Below, in pieces: positions 17,774 through 26,938 of a stretch of DNA of 58,590 nucleotides (its first letter is position 1; every line of letters starts with the position of its first letter). The stretch covers positions 1 through 58,590 of the forward strand of contig JAURIR010000004.1 in the NCBI GenBank assembly GCA_030832645.1, in the 5' to 3' direction. The translations under genes and the position numbers were made by a program. The notes under the pieces were generated by a model. The model was not told the DNA's origin, ran no database searches, and was given only the letters and a program-made list of their open reading frames with translations. Source of the DNA: Chitinophagales bacterium (lineage in GTDB: Bacteria; Bacteroidota; Bacteroidia; Chitinophagales; Chitinophagaceae).

Positions 17774-20545
17774 ATGAAAAATTTCTATTCGGCCATTACC
17801 AAGTCAAAGAACAGCGTTCTCAAAGTACTTGGATTCGGACTTGCAATAATAGCCCTCAATGTTTTATCGGCTTATAAAATCGTTTCCGATCCTGGACCTG
17901 CCCCCGACCCCAACCGCTTTAAAAAAGTGGTACTCACTGAAGCCGGGAAATTTGATGAACCTATGGAGATGACCTTTCTACCAGGTAATCGTATCGTTAT
18001 TGTAGAAAGAAAAGGTGGAGTAAAAGTGGTAGATACAAAGACAGGTGCGGTGAAATTAATTGCTACTATCCCTGTAAATACTAAATACAAGAACAAACAA
18101 GGTCAGGTGAGAGAAGCAGAAGAAGGCTTGATGGGTGTGGTAGCCGATCCAAACTATGCACAAAATCATTGGATCTATTTATACTATGCAGATCCAAATG
18201 AAACCAAACACGTGTTAACACGTTGGGAATTGATCGGAGATGAATTGAAGCTTGATTCTAAAAAGGTTGTACTGGAAGTGGCCACTCAAAGAGAGGAATG
18301 TTGCCATACAGGTGGGGGAATGGTGTTCGATGAAAAAGGAAACCTATTCCTTACTGTAGGAAACAATACTGTAAACCCACGAAGCGGTACTTCAAACCTC
18401 GATGATCGTCCGGGTTTTGAAAACAACGACGATCAACGAGCACCGGGAAATACCAACGATCTGCGCGGAAAAATTCTACGCATCCATCCAGAAAAAGACG
18501 GCAGCTACACTATCCCGGAGGGAAACTTGTTCCCTAAAGGAACTCCAAAAACTCGTCCAGAGATTTATACCATGGGACATCGTAATCCATGGAGAGTTTC
18601 CATCGATAATAAAACAGGTTTCATTTATTGGGGTGAAGTTGGTCCAGATGCCTCCTCAGAAACCGCCCGTGGCCCTCGCGGATACGACGAATTCAATCAG
18701 GCAAAAGGTCCTGGCTTCTTCGGATGGCCTTACTTTATTGGAAACAATATTCCTTATGTTGAATTTCATCATCAAGACAGTACTTATGGCAAAGCGTTTG
18801 ATGCATTGCACCCTGTGAATAAATCACGCAACAATACTGGTCTTACTGAACTGCCTCTTCCTGTTCCTGCCATGATATGGTACCCATACAGTATGTCTGA
18901 TGAGTTCCCGTTGGTAGGTGCTGCAGGTAGAAGTGCAACAGGTGGACCTGTTTACAGAAAGTCAGATTTCCCGAATGCTGTTCGACCATTTCCCTCCTAC
19001 TACGAAGGCAAATGGTTGATCGTTGAATTCATGCGTGGATGGATTATGTCTGTTACCATGGATGAGAATGGGAACTACAAGAGCATGGAGAAATTCGCTC
19101 CTGAGTTGAACTTCAGCTCTGCAATTGATATGAAATTTGGACCGGAAGGAGATTTGTATGTATTGGAATATGGTTCAGCATGGTTCAAAGGAAACGAGAA
19201 TGCACACTTAACACGTGTTGAATACAACGATGGAAATCGTCAGCCAGTAGTCAATGCATCTGCCTCCAAAACAAGCGGTGCTGCTCCATTGAAAACTCAA
19301 TTATTGTCTACAGGTACAAAAGACTTTGACGGAGATCAATTAAAATACGAGTGGAAGATAGTAGGCGGTGGTACTACTAAAATAATGAAAGAAGAGAATC
19401 CAGTTCTCACACTCGCAAAAGCAGGAGCGTACAAAGCAACGCTAACAGTTACAGATGCAAAAGGTGCAAAATCCAGTAAAGCAATTGATTTAAAAGTTGG
19501 CAACGAACCTCCGATGGTTTCTTTCGATTTATCCAATGCGAATAAAACATTCTACTTCCCTGGAACCAAATTGAATTACCAAGTAAAAGTACAAGACAAG
19601 GAAGATGGATCGTTGGCAAATGGAAAGATTCAACCTTCTCAAATTGCAGTAAGCTTAGACTACATGCCATTGGGATACGATCAAATTGATATTGCCAGCA
19701 CGCAGCGCGGTGCAGACATGAGTGCCTTCTCAAGTACTGGTCAAATTCTAATGAATAAAAGTGATTGTAAGAGTTGCCATATGATGAGCAAGCGTTCTGT
19801 TGGTCCGAGTTACATTGAAGTATCCAATAAATACAGAGGTAAGAACGGAGCAGTGGAATCACTTGCACAAAAAGTTATCAAAGGTGGAGCGGGTGTTTGG
19901 GGCGACCATGCCATGAGTGCACACCCCAATCTAAGTGTTGCAGATGCACGAGCAATCGTTGAATATATTCTCACAACAGGTGAGAAAAAAAGTACGGTTA
20001 AATCTGCACCTATCAAAGGAGAGTACGAAATCAAAGCAGCTGCAGATCAAAAAGAAAAAGGAACCTATGTATTTAGAGCAGCCTACCGCGACAAAGGAAC
20101 GGCTTCTATGAGTCCATTGGTTGGAGAAGAGGTTGTATTGCTTCGTCATCCAACACTGAATCCTGAATTGGCAGATTTCAATAAGGGTTTCAATAAATTC
20201 ATCACTCCTTCTAAAACATTGAACATGGACGGTGATGGGTCGTATCTCGCTTACAAGGACATTGATCTTACTGGTATTGGATCTGTTGCTATTAAAGTAA
20301 ATGGAAATATGAGGGGATCTTCTGCAGGTGGTGTGATTGAAGTAAGATTGGATGCCGCAGATGGTACCATGATTGGTAAAACCGATTTTGTGAATTTTAC
20401 ACAACGTGGACAGAACAAAGCAGTTGCGAGTATCAATGATACTGTCGGAAAACACACACTGTTTTTTGTATTTAGAAACCCAAGTGCCAAACCCGGACAA
20501 ACATTGCTACAACCCATTGAAATGGAAATGGTGCTCAAACAATAA
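17774..20545 (+). CDS. PQQ-dependent sugar dehydrogenase with PKD, cytochrome c and CBM-like domains
   Basis: A 923-residue exported chimera. After an N-terminal hydrophobic signal (about 10-36), residues about 45-475 form a glucose/sorbosone dehydrogenase six-blade propeller (GHRNPWR, GEVGPDAS motifs). A PKD domain follows (about 485-580). A class I cytochrome c has heme motif C665-K-S-C668-H669 and probable axial M714, and residues about 780-923 form a beta-rich module resembling CBM6-type carbohydrate-binding domains. The heme domain would accept electrons from the propeller and pass them to the respiratory chain. Whether PQQ is bound is inferred from the family. The ATG at 17774 is preferred over a GTG two codons earlier. 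A strong terminator follows. Confidence 0.9.
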   Translation: MKNFYSAITKSKNSVLKVLGFGLAIIALNVLSAYKIVSDPGPAPDPNRFKKVVLTEAGKFDEPMEMTFLPGNRIVIVERKGGVKVVDTKTGAVKLIATIPVNTKYKNKQGQVREAEEGLMGVVADPNYAQNHWIYLYYADPNETKHVLTRWELIGDELKLDSKKVVLEVATQREECCHTGGGMVFDEKGNLFLTVGNNTVNPRSGTSNLDDRPGFENNDDQRAPGNTNDLRGKILRIHPEKDGSYTIPEGNLFPKGTPKTRPEIYTMGHRNPWRVSIDNKTGFIYWGEVGPDASSETARGPRGYDEFNQAKGPGFFGWPYFIGNNIPYVEFHHQDSTYGKAFDALHPVNKSRNNTGLTELPLPVPAMIWYPYSMSDEFPLVGAAGRSATGGPVYRKSDFPNAVRPFPSYYEGKWLIVEFMRGWIMSVTMDENGNYKSMEKFAPELNFSSAIDMKFGPEGDLYVLEYGSAWFKGNENAHLTRVEYNDGNRQPVVNASASKTSGAAPLKTQLLSTGTKDFDGDQLKYEWKIVGGGTTKIMKEENPVLTLAKAGAYKATLTVTDAKGAKSSKAIDLKVGNEPPMVSFDLSNANKTFYFPGTKLNYQVKVQDKEDGSLANGKIQPSQIAVSLDYMPLGYDQIDIASTQRGADMSAFSSTGQILMNKSDCKSCHMMSKRSVGPSYIEVSNKYRGKNGAVESLAQKVIKGGAGVWGDHAMSAHPNLSVADARAIVEYILTTGEKKSTVKSAPIKGEYEIKAAADQKEKGTYVFRAAYRDKGTASMSPLVGEEVVLLRHPTLNPELADFNKGFNKFITPSKTLNMDGDGSYLAYKDIDLTGIGSVAIKVNGNMRGSSAGGVIEVRLDAADGTMIGKTDFVNFTQRGQNKAVASINDTVGKHTLFFVFRNPSAKPGQTLLQPIEMEMVLKQ

Positions 20546-20562
20546 GATAGTACGCTAAAAAT

Positions 20563-20596
20563 AAAAAAGGGTTGTACAATAGTATAACCCTTTTTT
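20563..20596 (+). terminator. Rho-independent terminator
   Basis: AAAAAAGGGTT pairs with AACCCTTTTTT around a 12-base loop that can pair further (GTAC with GTAT, imperfectly), and the stem ends in six T residues. It lies 17 bases after the dehydrogenase stop. The A-tract and T-tract make it symmetrical, so it may also stop transcripts from the other strand. Confidence 0.85.
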
Positions 20597-20738
20597 ATTG
20601 TCGAGATGGAATCTATGAAACCAAAAATTGAATTGGCGACGATATTTTTTGAAAGGATAAAGCTTACCCAATGGAAAATTGATCAATTTTTTATAATATT
20701 CGTACATTACTTCATTATAAATTCACTTTACCCTATCC

Positions 20739-22136
20739 ATGTCATTCAGAATTAAAATTCTTCATATTATCTTTCTATTGTACTCACTCTCCATTAGAGT
20801 TGATGCATTGTATGCACAGGAAAATATCAATAAATTAAAAGCAGATCTAAATAAGGAGAAATTAGACAGTAACAAATCAACCTTACTTGCATATTTAGCA
20901 CTGGAATACAGAAATGTAAATGTAGATACAGCAATTATCTATGCAAACCAAGGAATTGATTTGGCTAGGAAAATACAATTTTTGAAAGGGGAAATAATGT
21001 GTGGGTACATTTTAAGTGAATCCCACAGAATCAAAGGCAACTATGCAAAAGCATTGGATATTTCATTGGATATTTTGAAAAAAGCCGAGAAAAAGGACGA
21101 GAATGGTATGTTATTTAATTTATACAATTTAATAGCAACAATTTATGGATCCATGTCGGACAATGAAAAATATTCAATGTATTTACATAAGATGCTTGAC
21201 CTTGCAAAAAAAGATAAAAACATAAATGATGAGTCGCTTAATGTACTTTATACCAATCTTGGAGATGTTTTTGAAAAATTGAATACACTAGACTCAGCAA
21301 GATATTATACGCACCTTGCTTATGACATCTCAGTAAAAATAGATGATAAACAGGGAATAGGGCTTACACTCAATAATCTAGGAAATATTCATTTAAAACT
21401 TAATCAGCCGGATGTAGCATTTGCAAATTATAAAATGAGTTTGCCATTTGTTTCGGACGATAACGAAGCGGTAACATACTGTGAGGCAACGATGGGTATG
21501 GCAAAAATATTTGAAATAAAAAAAATGAATGACTCTAGCCTGTTTTATGCGAATAAGTCATTTGGTGTGGCAAAACAACTAGGCTTTTCACAATACATAC
21601 TTAACGCCAGTTCCTTTCTTGCTAATTACTATAAAAATATTAACAAGATTGACAGCTCCTTTAAATATTTAAGTGAAGCGAATATTGCAAAAGATAGTTT
21701 GTTCGGCCAAGAAAAAGTAAAACAAATCCAGGTACTTGAATTACAAGAAACACTTCGACAAAGAGAAATAGAAGAGAGTAAAATTCAGGAGGAAAAAGAG
21801 AGAAAAAACAACATACAGTATGCTATCATTGCAATTTCAATCATAAGCTTATTGGTTGTTTTTTTGCTTCTCTCAAACAGCCTTATTGTTACTGATAAGG
21901 TGATAAAATTTTTAGGAGTCATGAGCCTGTTGCTTATTTTCGAGTTTATCAACTTGGTAACACACCCGGTTATTACTGAAATAACACATCACTCTCCTGT
22001 AATGATTCTGATCATATCGGTTTCAATTGCCGCTGTAATCATTCCAATACACCATAATCTTGAACACAGACTGATCCATAAATTATTAGAAAAGAATAAG
22101 AAAATTCGAGCAAGAAGATTTAATAATCAGAATTAA
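20739..22136 (+). CDS. TPR protein with coiled coil and C-terminal membrane module
   Basis: A 465-residue protein with a signal peptide (about 1-27), then roughly six to seven tetratricopeptide repeats (about 40-330) that should lie in the periplasm. A charged coiled coil (about 335-365, rich in Gln, Glu and Lys) leads to a transmembrane helix near 368-388. Two further hydrophobic helices follow, with a THHSP motif between them, then a cytoplasmic HHNLEH-containing tail rich in Lys and Arg. The layout up to the first helix is that of Bacteroidota TPR histidine kinases or LuxR regulators, but no kinase, receiver or DNA-binding domain is present. Function is unknown; a sensing or scaffolding role is a guess. 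Confidence 0.85.
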   Translation: MSFRIKILHIIFLLYSLSIRVDALYAQENINKLKADLNKEKLDSNKSTLLAYLALEYRNVNVDTAIIYANQGIDLARKIQFLKGEIMCGYILSESHRIKGNYAKALDISLDILKKAEKKDENGMLFNLYNLIATIYGSMSDNEKYSMYLHKMLDLAKKDKNINDESLNVLYTNLGDVFEKLNTLDSARYYTHLAYDISVKIDDKQGIGLTLNNLGNIHLKLNQPDVAFANYKMSLPFVSDDNEAVTYCEATMGMAKIFEIKKMNDSSLFYANKSFGVAKQLGFSQYILNASSFLANYYKNINKIDSSFKYLSEANIAKDSLFGQEKVKQIQVLELQETLRQREIEESKIQEEKERKNNIQYAIIAISIISLLVVFLLLSNSLIVTDKVIKFLGVMSLLLIFEFINLVTHPVITEITHHSPVMILIISVSIAAVIIPIHHNLEHRLIHKLLEKNKKIRARRFNNQN

Positions 22137-22448
22137 ATCAGTTAGAACTATTTCAATTCCTACAAAATTTTATTGGGGTCTTATTTCTATTAAAACTTCG
22201 TAGAATTCTGCCTTTCTGAACTTACGCTGTATAATTTCTGCTGAAATAATGAGAAATTATTTAAACACTTTAAATATATTTTTAAAAATATTTATTAATT
22301 CGTAATCGCTAATTTTTCCCCTGACTTGAAATCGGATAATAAAAGATACAGGTACATTGACAATAATAAAATCAAATAAATAGAATCCCACAATTGAACC
22401 ACCACCCATTTTATCAGACAAATACGATGGTTTGGGCAAAAGAAGCAT
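22137..22448. other. 312-base gap, AT-rich
   Basis: Nothing here resembles a gene. It contains an AT hairpin (AAATAAT-gagaa-ATTATTT, 22244-22262) and a perfect 16-base palindrome, ATATTTTT/AAAAATAT, at 22276-22291. These could end the upstream TPR transcript or mark the promoter of the isomerase-like gene, but such AT-rich symmetry also arises by chance. Confidence 0.5.
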
Positions 22449-23216
22449 ATGAAAAGAAAGATTTCACTTGCCCAATGGGCCTTGGTTGAGGAACATCGCC
22501 AAAAGTCAATTACCACGCTTGACCTCCCTCGAATTGCTCGTAATGATTTTGATTTAAACGGCATCGAATTAGTAAATACGCTGATGGAATCTCCTACCAT
22601 GAGCTACCTCGATAAATTAAAAGAGCAAGCTGAACAATACAAGACTGAAATAAATCTCATCATGGTTGATGAAGAAGGCGATGGGTGTGCCGAAGACGTG
22701 ATCGAAAGAAAACAGTTTGCGATCAACCATTTCAAATGGATCGATATTGCCAATTATTTAGGTTGTAAAGCCATTCGCACCAATTGCCGAGGCTTATTTT
22801 CGCCCGATCCTGATACTGCATTGGAGTGGGCAGCAGAATCCTATTACCCACTGTTGGAATATGCTTCAGAGAGTAATATGAAAATTTTGATTGAGAACCA
22901 CGGCGGAATTTCAAACGATGCAGATTGGATGGTGCAACTTTTTGAAAAAGTCAATCATCCCTTATTTGGAAGCTACCCAGATTGGAGAGAACCTTCAGAA
23001 GAATTTGACAATAAATATTATCTAAGAAAGATGTTGCCCTATGCGGCAGGTATGTCTTACCGTAATCAGCCTACAGAAATGTTAACAGCTGAAATGATTG
23101 ATATGAGTATTGATGCTGGATACAGAGGATGGTTTGGGATTGAATCGAGCGGAAGAGAAGCCATCCATGAAGGAATTCGCATGTTAAAAAAATACTTACC
23201 TACTCTTCAGCTATAA
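22449..23216 (+). CDS. sugar phosphate isomerase/epimerase family (xylose isomerase-like TIM barrel)
   Basis: A 255-residue cytoplasmic TIM barrel of the AP-endonuclease-2/xylose isomerase-like superfamily. Strand ends carry the expected metal-ligand residues: E in ILIENHGG (about 155) and E in GWFGIESSG (near 236), with N-G-I-E-L-V near residue 37. Family members isomerise or epimerise sugars or related polyols; no signal for a specific substrate is visible. It lies 44 bases upstream of the GT2 gene on the same strand, and both may serve carbohydrate metabolism. A long AT-rich leader precedes it. Confidence 0.83.
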   Translation: MKRKISLAQWALVEEHRQKSITTLDLPRIARNDFDLNGIELVNTLMESPTMSYLDKLKEQAEQYKTEINLIMVDEEGDGCAEDVIERKQFAINHFKWIDIANYLGCKAIRTNCRGLFSPDPDTALEWAAESYYPLLEYASESNMKILIENHGGISNDADWMVQLFEKVNHPLFGSYPDWREPSEEFDNKYYLRKMLPYAAGMSYRNQPTEMLTAEMIDMSIDAGYRGWFGIESSGREAIHEGIRMLKKYLPTLQL

Positions 23217-23260
23217 GTTCTTGGTTTTCTTCAAGTAACTTAGCAGCGAAATAACGTTTT

Positions 23261-24001
23261 ATGTTCAATGGCAAAAAGGTAGTGGTAGTACTGCCTGCGT
23301 ACAATGCAGAAAAAACACTTGAAGTAACCTACAAAGAAATTCCATTTGATATTGTTGACGATGTAGTTTTGGTAGACGATAACAGCTCAGATCATACAAT
23401 CGAGAAAGCAAAGTCACTGTCCATTAAACATATCATCCAACACCAAAAAAATAAAGGCTATGGCGGCAATCAAAAGAGTTGCTATAAAAAAGCCATGGAA
23501 ATTGGAGCTGATATTGTTATCATGTTGCATCCAGATTATCAATATACTCCTCAATTGATACATGCCATGACAAGTATCATCGGTAACAATGTATACCCCG
23601 TTGTATTTGGAAGTAGAATCCTGGGAAATGGCGCTCTGAAAGGCGGGATGCCTCTTTATAAATTCATTGCAAATAGATTTTTAACTCTCATACAGAATAT
23701 ACTGCTGAATGAGAAACTTTCTGAATACCATACAGGCTACAGGGCATTTAGCAAAGAAGTACTGCAATCTGTTAACCTGGAGGTATGCGATGACGACTTT
23801 ATATTTGACAATGAGATGGTTTCTCAGATATTCTATAAAGGGTATCAAATTGGAGAAATTACATGCCCAACAAAATATTTTGAAGAAGCAAGCAGCATCA
23901 ACTTTCAAAGAAGTATGAAATATGGCTTGGGTTGCTTAAGAGTATCTATCATTTACAGACTCGCAAAGTGGAAATTGATAACGAGTAAATTGTATCAATA
24001 G
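23261..24001 (+). CDS. family 2 glycosyltransferase (dolichol-phosphate mannosyltransferase-like)
   Basis: A 246-residue GT-A glycosyltransferase. LPAYNAEKTL at 11-20 and LVDDNSSD at 37-44 bind the nucleotide sugar. HPDYQY at 90-95 takes the place of the metal-binding DxD motif, as in the DPM1-like branch that loads sugars on polyprenyl phosphate. No transmembrane segment is evident. The convergent GT39 gene next door is of the kind that uses polyprenyl-linked sugars, so the two could serve one lipid-linked pathway. The stop codons of the pair overlap by seven bases. Confidence 0.9.
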   Translation: MFNGKKVVVVLPAYNAEKTLEVTYKEIPFDIVDDVVLVDDNSSDHTIEKAKSLSIKHIIQHQKNKGYGGNQKSCYKKAMEIGADIVIMLHPDYQYTPQLIHAMTSIIGNNVYPVVFGSRILGNGALKGGMPLYKFIANRFLTLIQNILLNEKLSEYHTGYRAFSKEVLQSVNLEVCDDDFIFDNEMVSQIFYKGYQIGEITCPTKYFEEASSINFQRSMKYGLGCLRVSIIYRLAKWKLITSKLYQ

Positions 24002-25632
24002 TTTTTTCGCTCCATGAATACAAACCCATTTTTCTCGTAAAGAATCTTGAGGTTTTTCCCATACTTCAACAGTACTTCATTTTTTCTGTCGAGTCGCGTA
24101 ACTAAATAAACAGGCTTATCAACCTCCCCATTGATCAGCCAATTTTCATCGGCTGCCTCTTTTCGTTTTGCAGGAAGTACCTCCGCGTAAAAGAAAGGTG
24201 CGTAGCTTTTATAGCCAAGTGCTTTCACATACACATCCTTCCCTTTCAAACGTTGAAAAAATTCAATGGCGGCGTGTTGGGTATACTGCTCAATTTTAGG
24301 GGTAAAAATGGTCAAGAAATTTTGAACCATCAAAGTGGATGCCAAGCAAACTGATATCAATCCCTTAGTATAATCACTTTTATAAAAACAGATTGCAGAA
24401 AAAATGAACCCACCCAAAAACAATAGACCTGGAACAATATAAATATAATTCCACTCTACCACTGCATTCAAATTTGCTAGCCCAAAAGGATCTGCTTTCA
24501 ACAGTGGTTTCAGCCAGTTTAGATTCATTGCAATAATAGGAAATGAAACAAATAAGATAACCCATATACTACCAACCAATAACCCAACTATTTTTTGAAA
24601 TCTACTGATTACTGCTTTCCCGGTAATAAGATTGTAGGATACGGATGCGGCCAGATATACCACAGGGAAATATGCAAAAGAGGAGTAATGAATGATCTTG
24701 GTTTTAACCAACGAAAAAACAATCAGAATAACAAGCAAGGAAGCAATCATCATCTTTTTGAAAACAATCTCTCCTGATCCTGTTTGATTCTTTTTTGTAA
24801 AATGGAGAAAGAGGATAGATGCAGGGAAACATCCGAGTAAAATCACTACAAAATGATAGAGAGGGAAACCGCCATGGCCAGCATCTTCGGTTTTAGCAAG
24901 ACGGACCTGATAAGTGAAAAATTCATTTACAAACCACCAGCCATGCTGCCATATCTCCAATCCAAACCAAACCATTGCTACCAGCAGAACAGTTAAGACC
25001 CATATCAAATAATATTTAATAGCAACCCATCCCTTCCCTTTATTTAATAAAATAAAAACGATGTAAGTGAGTACCACTATCAATAATCCAACTGGACCTT
25101 TGGTGAGAATGGCAAGTCCTGTGAAAAGACCCGAAAGTACCAAATTCACTTTTCTCTTCGATGTTGGATCGCTTTGCAAAAAGACAGCTAAAAAATAGAT
25201 CCCTAAAAAAATAAAAAGATTGAACCAAGGATCAATGATCCCACTTTTAAAATAAATATGAGGCAAAAAACTAGATACATACAACACCACCCACCATGCG
25301 GCAAATTTTGCGTCGTGCAATCGTTTACCGATAGAATAAATAACAAGTAGTGTTACCACACCACATACTGCATTTGGAAAGCGGGCAGCATATTCATTGA
25401 TACCAAAAACCTTCATGGAGACTACTTGCATCCAAAAAAACAACGGTGGCTTTTCCCAAAATGGTTGAAAATTGATTTGAACACGCAGGTAGTCGCCCGA
25501 AACCAACATCTCCCGGGCACTTTCAGCAAAATTGATCTCGTCCCAATCAAACAAAGGAGACGCGCCCAATGAATGCATGAATAGCAGAGATCCGCCAAAG
25601 AGTATAATAATATAAGGAAGGATTCTTTTCAT
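23995..25632 (-). CDS. family 39 GT-C glycosyltransferase (ArnT-like)
   Basis: A 545-residue membrane protein with about eleven to twelve transmembrane helices. The first periplasmic loop holds the GT-C catalytic motif F-D-W-D31-E32, and E60-K61-P62-P63 is typical of ArnT/PMT-type enzymes. A soluble C-terminal portion (about 450-545) should lie in the periplasm. Such enzymes transfer a sugar from polyprenyl phosphate to lipid A, protein or another acceptor; the acceptor here is unknown. The PagL-like gene elsewhere in the window also points to lipid A tailoring, but the two are not linked. Confidence 0.9.
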   Translation of the reverse strand: MKRILPYIIILFGGSLLFMHSLGASPLFDWDEINFAESAREMLVSGDYLRVQINFQPFWEKPPLFFWMQVVSMKVFGINEYAARFPNAVCGVVTLLVIYSIGKRLHDAKFAAWWVVLYVSSFLPHIYFKSGIIDPWFNLFIFLGIYFLAVFLQSDPTSKRKVNLVLSGLFTGLAILTKGPVGLLIVVLTYIVFILLNKGKGWVAIKYYLIWVLTVLLVAMVWFGLEIWQHGWWFVNEFFTYQVRLAKTEDAGHGGFPLYHFVVILLGCFPASILFLHFTKKNQTGSGEIVFKKMMIASLLVILIVFSLVKTKIIHYSSFAYFPVVYLAASVSYNLITGKAVISRFQKIVGLLVGSIWVILFVSFPIIAMNLNWLKPLLKADPFGLANLNAVVEWNYIYIVPGLLFLGGFIFSAICFYKSDYTKGLISVCLASTLMVQNFLTIFTPKIEQYTQHAAIEFFQRLKGKDVYVKALGYKSYAPFFYAEVLPAKRKEAADENWLINGEVDKPVYLVTRLDRKNEVLLKYGKNLKILYEKNGFVFMERKNY

Positions 25633-25711
25633 TAAAACAATTGCAAGTTCCGAATAAAATTTTATTTCCTATTATCCCAAATGGATGACAATCCTTTAAT
25701 AGATTTGGGTC

Positions 25712-26185
25712 GTGAAGCAACCATTTCAGTTTATCATTGCTGAATCCGAGAACCATATCAAGGATGCAATTGAATTATTCAAAGAATATGCTGCATCGTT
25801 GAATATTAGTTTGGCCTTTCAGCATTTTGACGAAGAACTGAAAACAGTACATCAAATGTACGGTGCTCCCGAGGGACTATTACTCTTGGTATATGATCTA
25901 AACATACCTATTGCTTGCGCAGCTTTCAGAAAAATAGAGGATGATACTTGCGAGGTGAAGCGGATGTATGTTAAACCAACCTATCGCAGGCACCAGATTG
26001 GAGACCAACTCATGAACATTTTAATAAAAACTGCCAAATCAGTTGGATACAAATGCATGCGACTGGATACATTGGATACCATGATACCTGCGATTGCGCT
26101 GTATAAAAAACATGGATTCTATGAAAGGGAAGCCTATTACTTCAATCCGAATGAGAATACTGTTTACATGGAGAAAGCATTGTAG
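25712..26185 (+). CDS. GNAT family N-acetyltransferase
   Basis: A 157-residue GNAT enzyme. The acetyl-CoA loop is R-R-H-Q-I-G at 92-97, preceded by CEVKRMYVKP, with ALYKKHGFYE near the C-terminus. No ATG precedes the conserved N-terminal strand (QFIIAESEN), so a GTG start is assigned. The substrate is unknown. It diverges from the GT39 gene and its stop is two bases from the stop of the convergent TauE/SafE permease. Confidence 0.87.
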   Translation: MKQPFQFIIAESENHIKDAIELFKEYAASLNISLAFQHFDEELKTVHQMYGAPEGLLLLVYDLNIPIACAAFRKIEDDTCEVKRMYVKPTYRRHQIGDQLMNILIKTAKSVGYKCMRLDTLDTMIPAIALYKKHGFYEREAYYFNPNENTVYMEKAL

Positions 26186-26187
26186 GT

Positions 26188-26937
26188 TTATCTGATGATC
26201 ATCAATGCCGATCCGATCAATGTCAAAACGATGACTACCTTTCTAAATTGATCGTCGTTGATCTTTCCTACGATTTTCAAACCCAACCAAAATCCAATAC
26301 CCAAAGCCGGGAGCAACCATGCATCTACTTTAAGGGTTTGCATGGTTATATTTTTCCAATAAAATACCTGAAAAGGTAATTTAAACAAATTCATGAACAA
26401 GAATATCCATGCACCTGTTCCAATAAAATCATTTTTACTTACGCGCATCGCTAGGAAATATAAATTGGCAAATGCTCCTGCAAGATTCCCCATCATAGTA
26501 GTAAATCCAGCTGCCAAACCTGTTGGTATGATAAAAAGAGGATGATCGGGAACGTCCTTTGATTTCCTGTATTCCATAAAAAGCACCATCACTATTGTAA
26601 CGAAAATAATACCTGCAATTACTTTTTTAAAGAAGACCTCGTTCATGTCCTTTCCAATAAATACCCCCAACAAAATTCCTATCATCATCCAAGGAACCAG
26701 TTTCCAAAAATGTTTCCACTGTGCATGCCGATTGTAATAGGCCACAGCTCCAATATCTGCCACACACAACAAAGGAAGTACAATACCTGTAGAAGATTTC
26801 CCGCCAAATACAATAGCCATCAGGGTTACATTCAACATATCTACTCCCTTCAAACCTGCCTTGCCCATACCAATCAGTAATGCTGCCAACATGACCAATA
26901 ACCATTCCGTTAGACTGTATAAATGAATCACATCCAT
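26188..26937 (-). CDS. TauE/SafE family sulfite/anion exporter
   Basis: A 249-residue inner-membrane protein with about seven to eight helices. Two symmetry-related halves are visible, with GMGKAGLKGVDML near the N-terminus and GLAAGFTTMMGNLAGAF in the middle, the glycine-rich re-entrant motifs of TauE/SafE. Family members move sulfite, sulfoacetate or other organic anions. It starts one base after the GMC oxidoreductase stop, so the pair is surely co-expressed, suggesting that the permease moves a substrate or product of that enzyme. Confidence 0.88.
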   Translation of the reverse strand: MDVIHLYSLTEWLLVMLAALLIGMGKAGLKGVDMLNVTLMAIVFGGKSSTGIVLPLLCVADIGAVAYYNRHAQWKHFWKLVPWMMIGILLGVFIGKDMNEVFFKKVIAGIIFVTIVMVLFMEYRKSKDVPDHPLFIIPTGLAAGFTTMMGNLAGAFANLYFLAMRVSKNDFIGTGAWIFLFMNLFKLPFQVFYWKNITMQTLKVDAWLLPALGIGFWLGLKIVGKINDDQFRKVVIVLTLIGSALMIIR

Positions 26938-26938
26938 T

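Noticed and set aside
19931-20500. 189-codon frame on the - strand opposite the sugar dehydrogenase
   Set aside because: Antisense shadow of a recognisable gene with compositional bias typical of such shadows and no motif.
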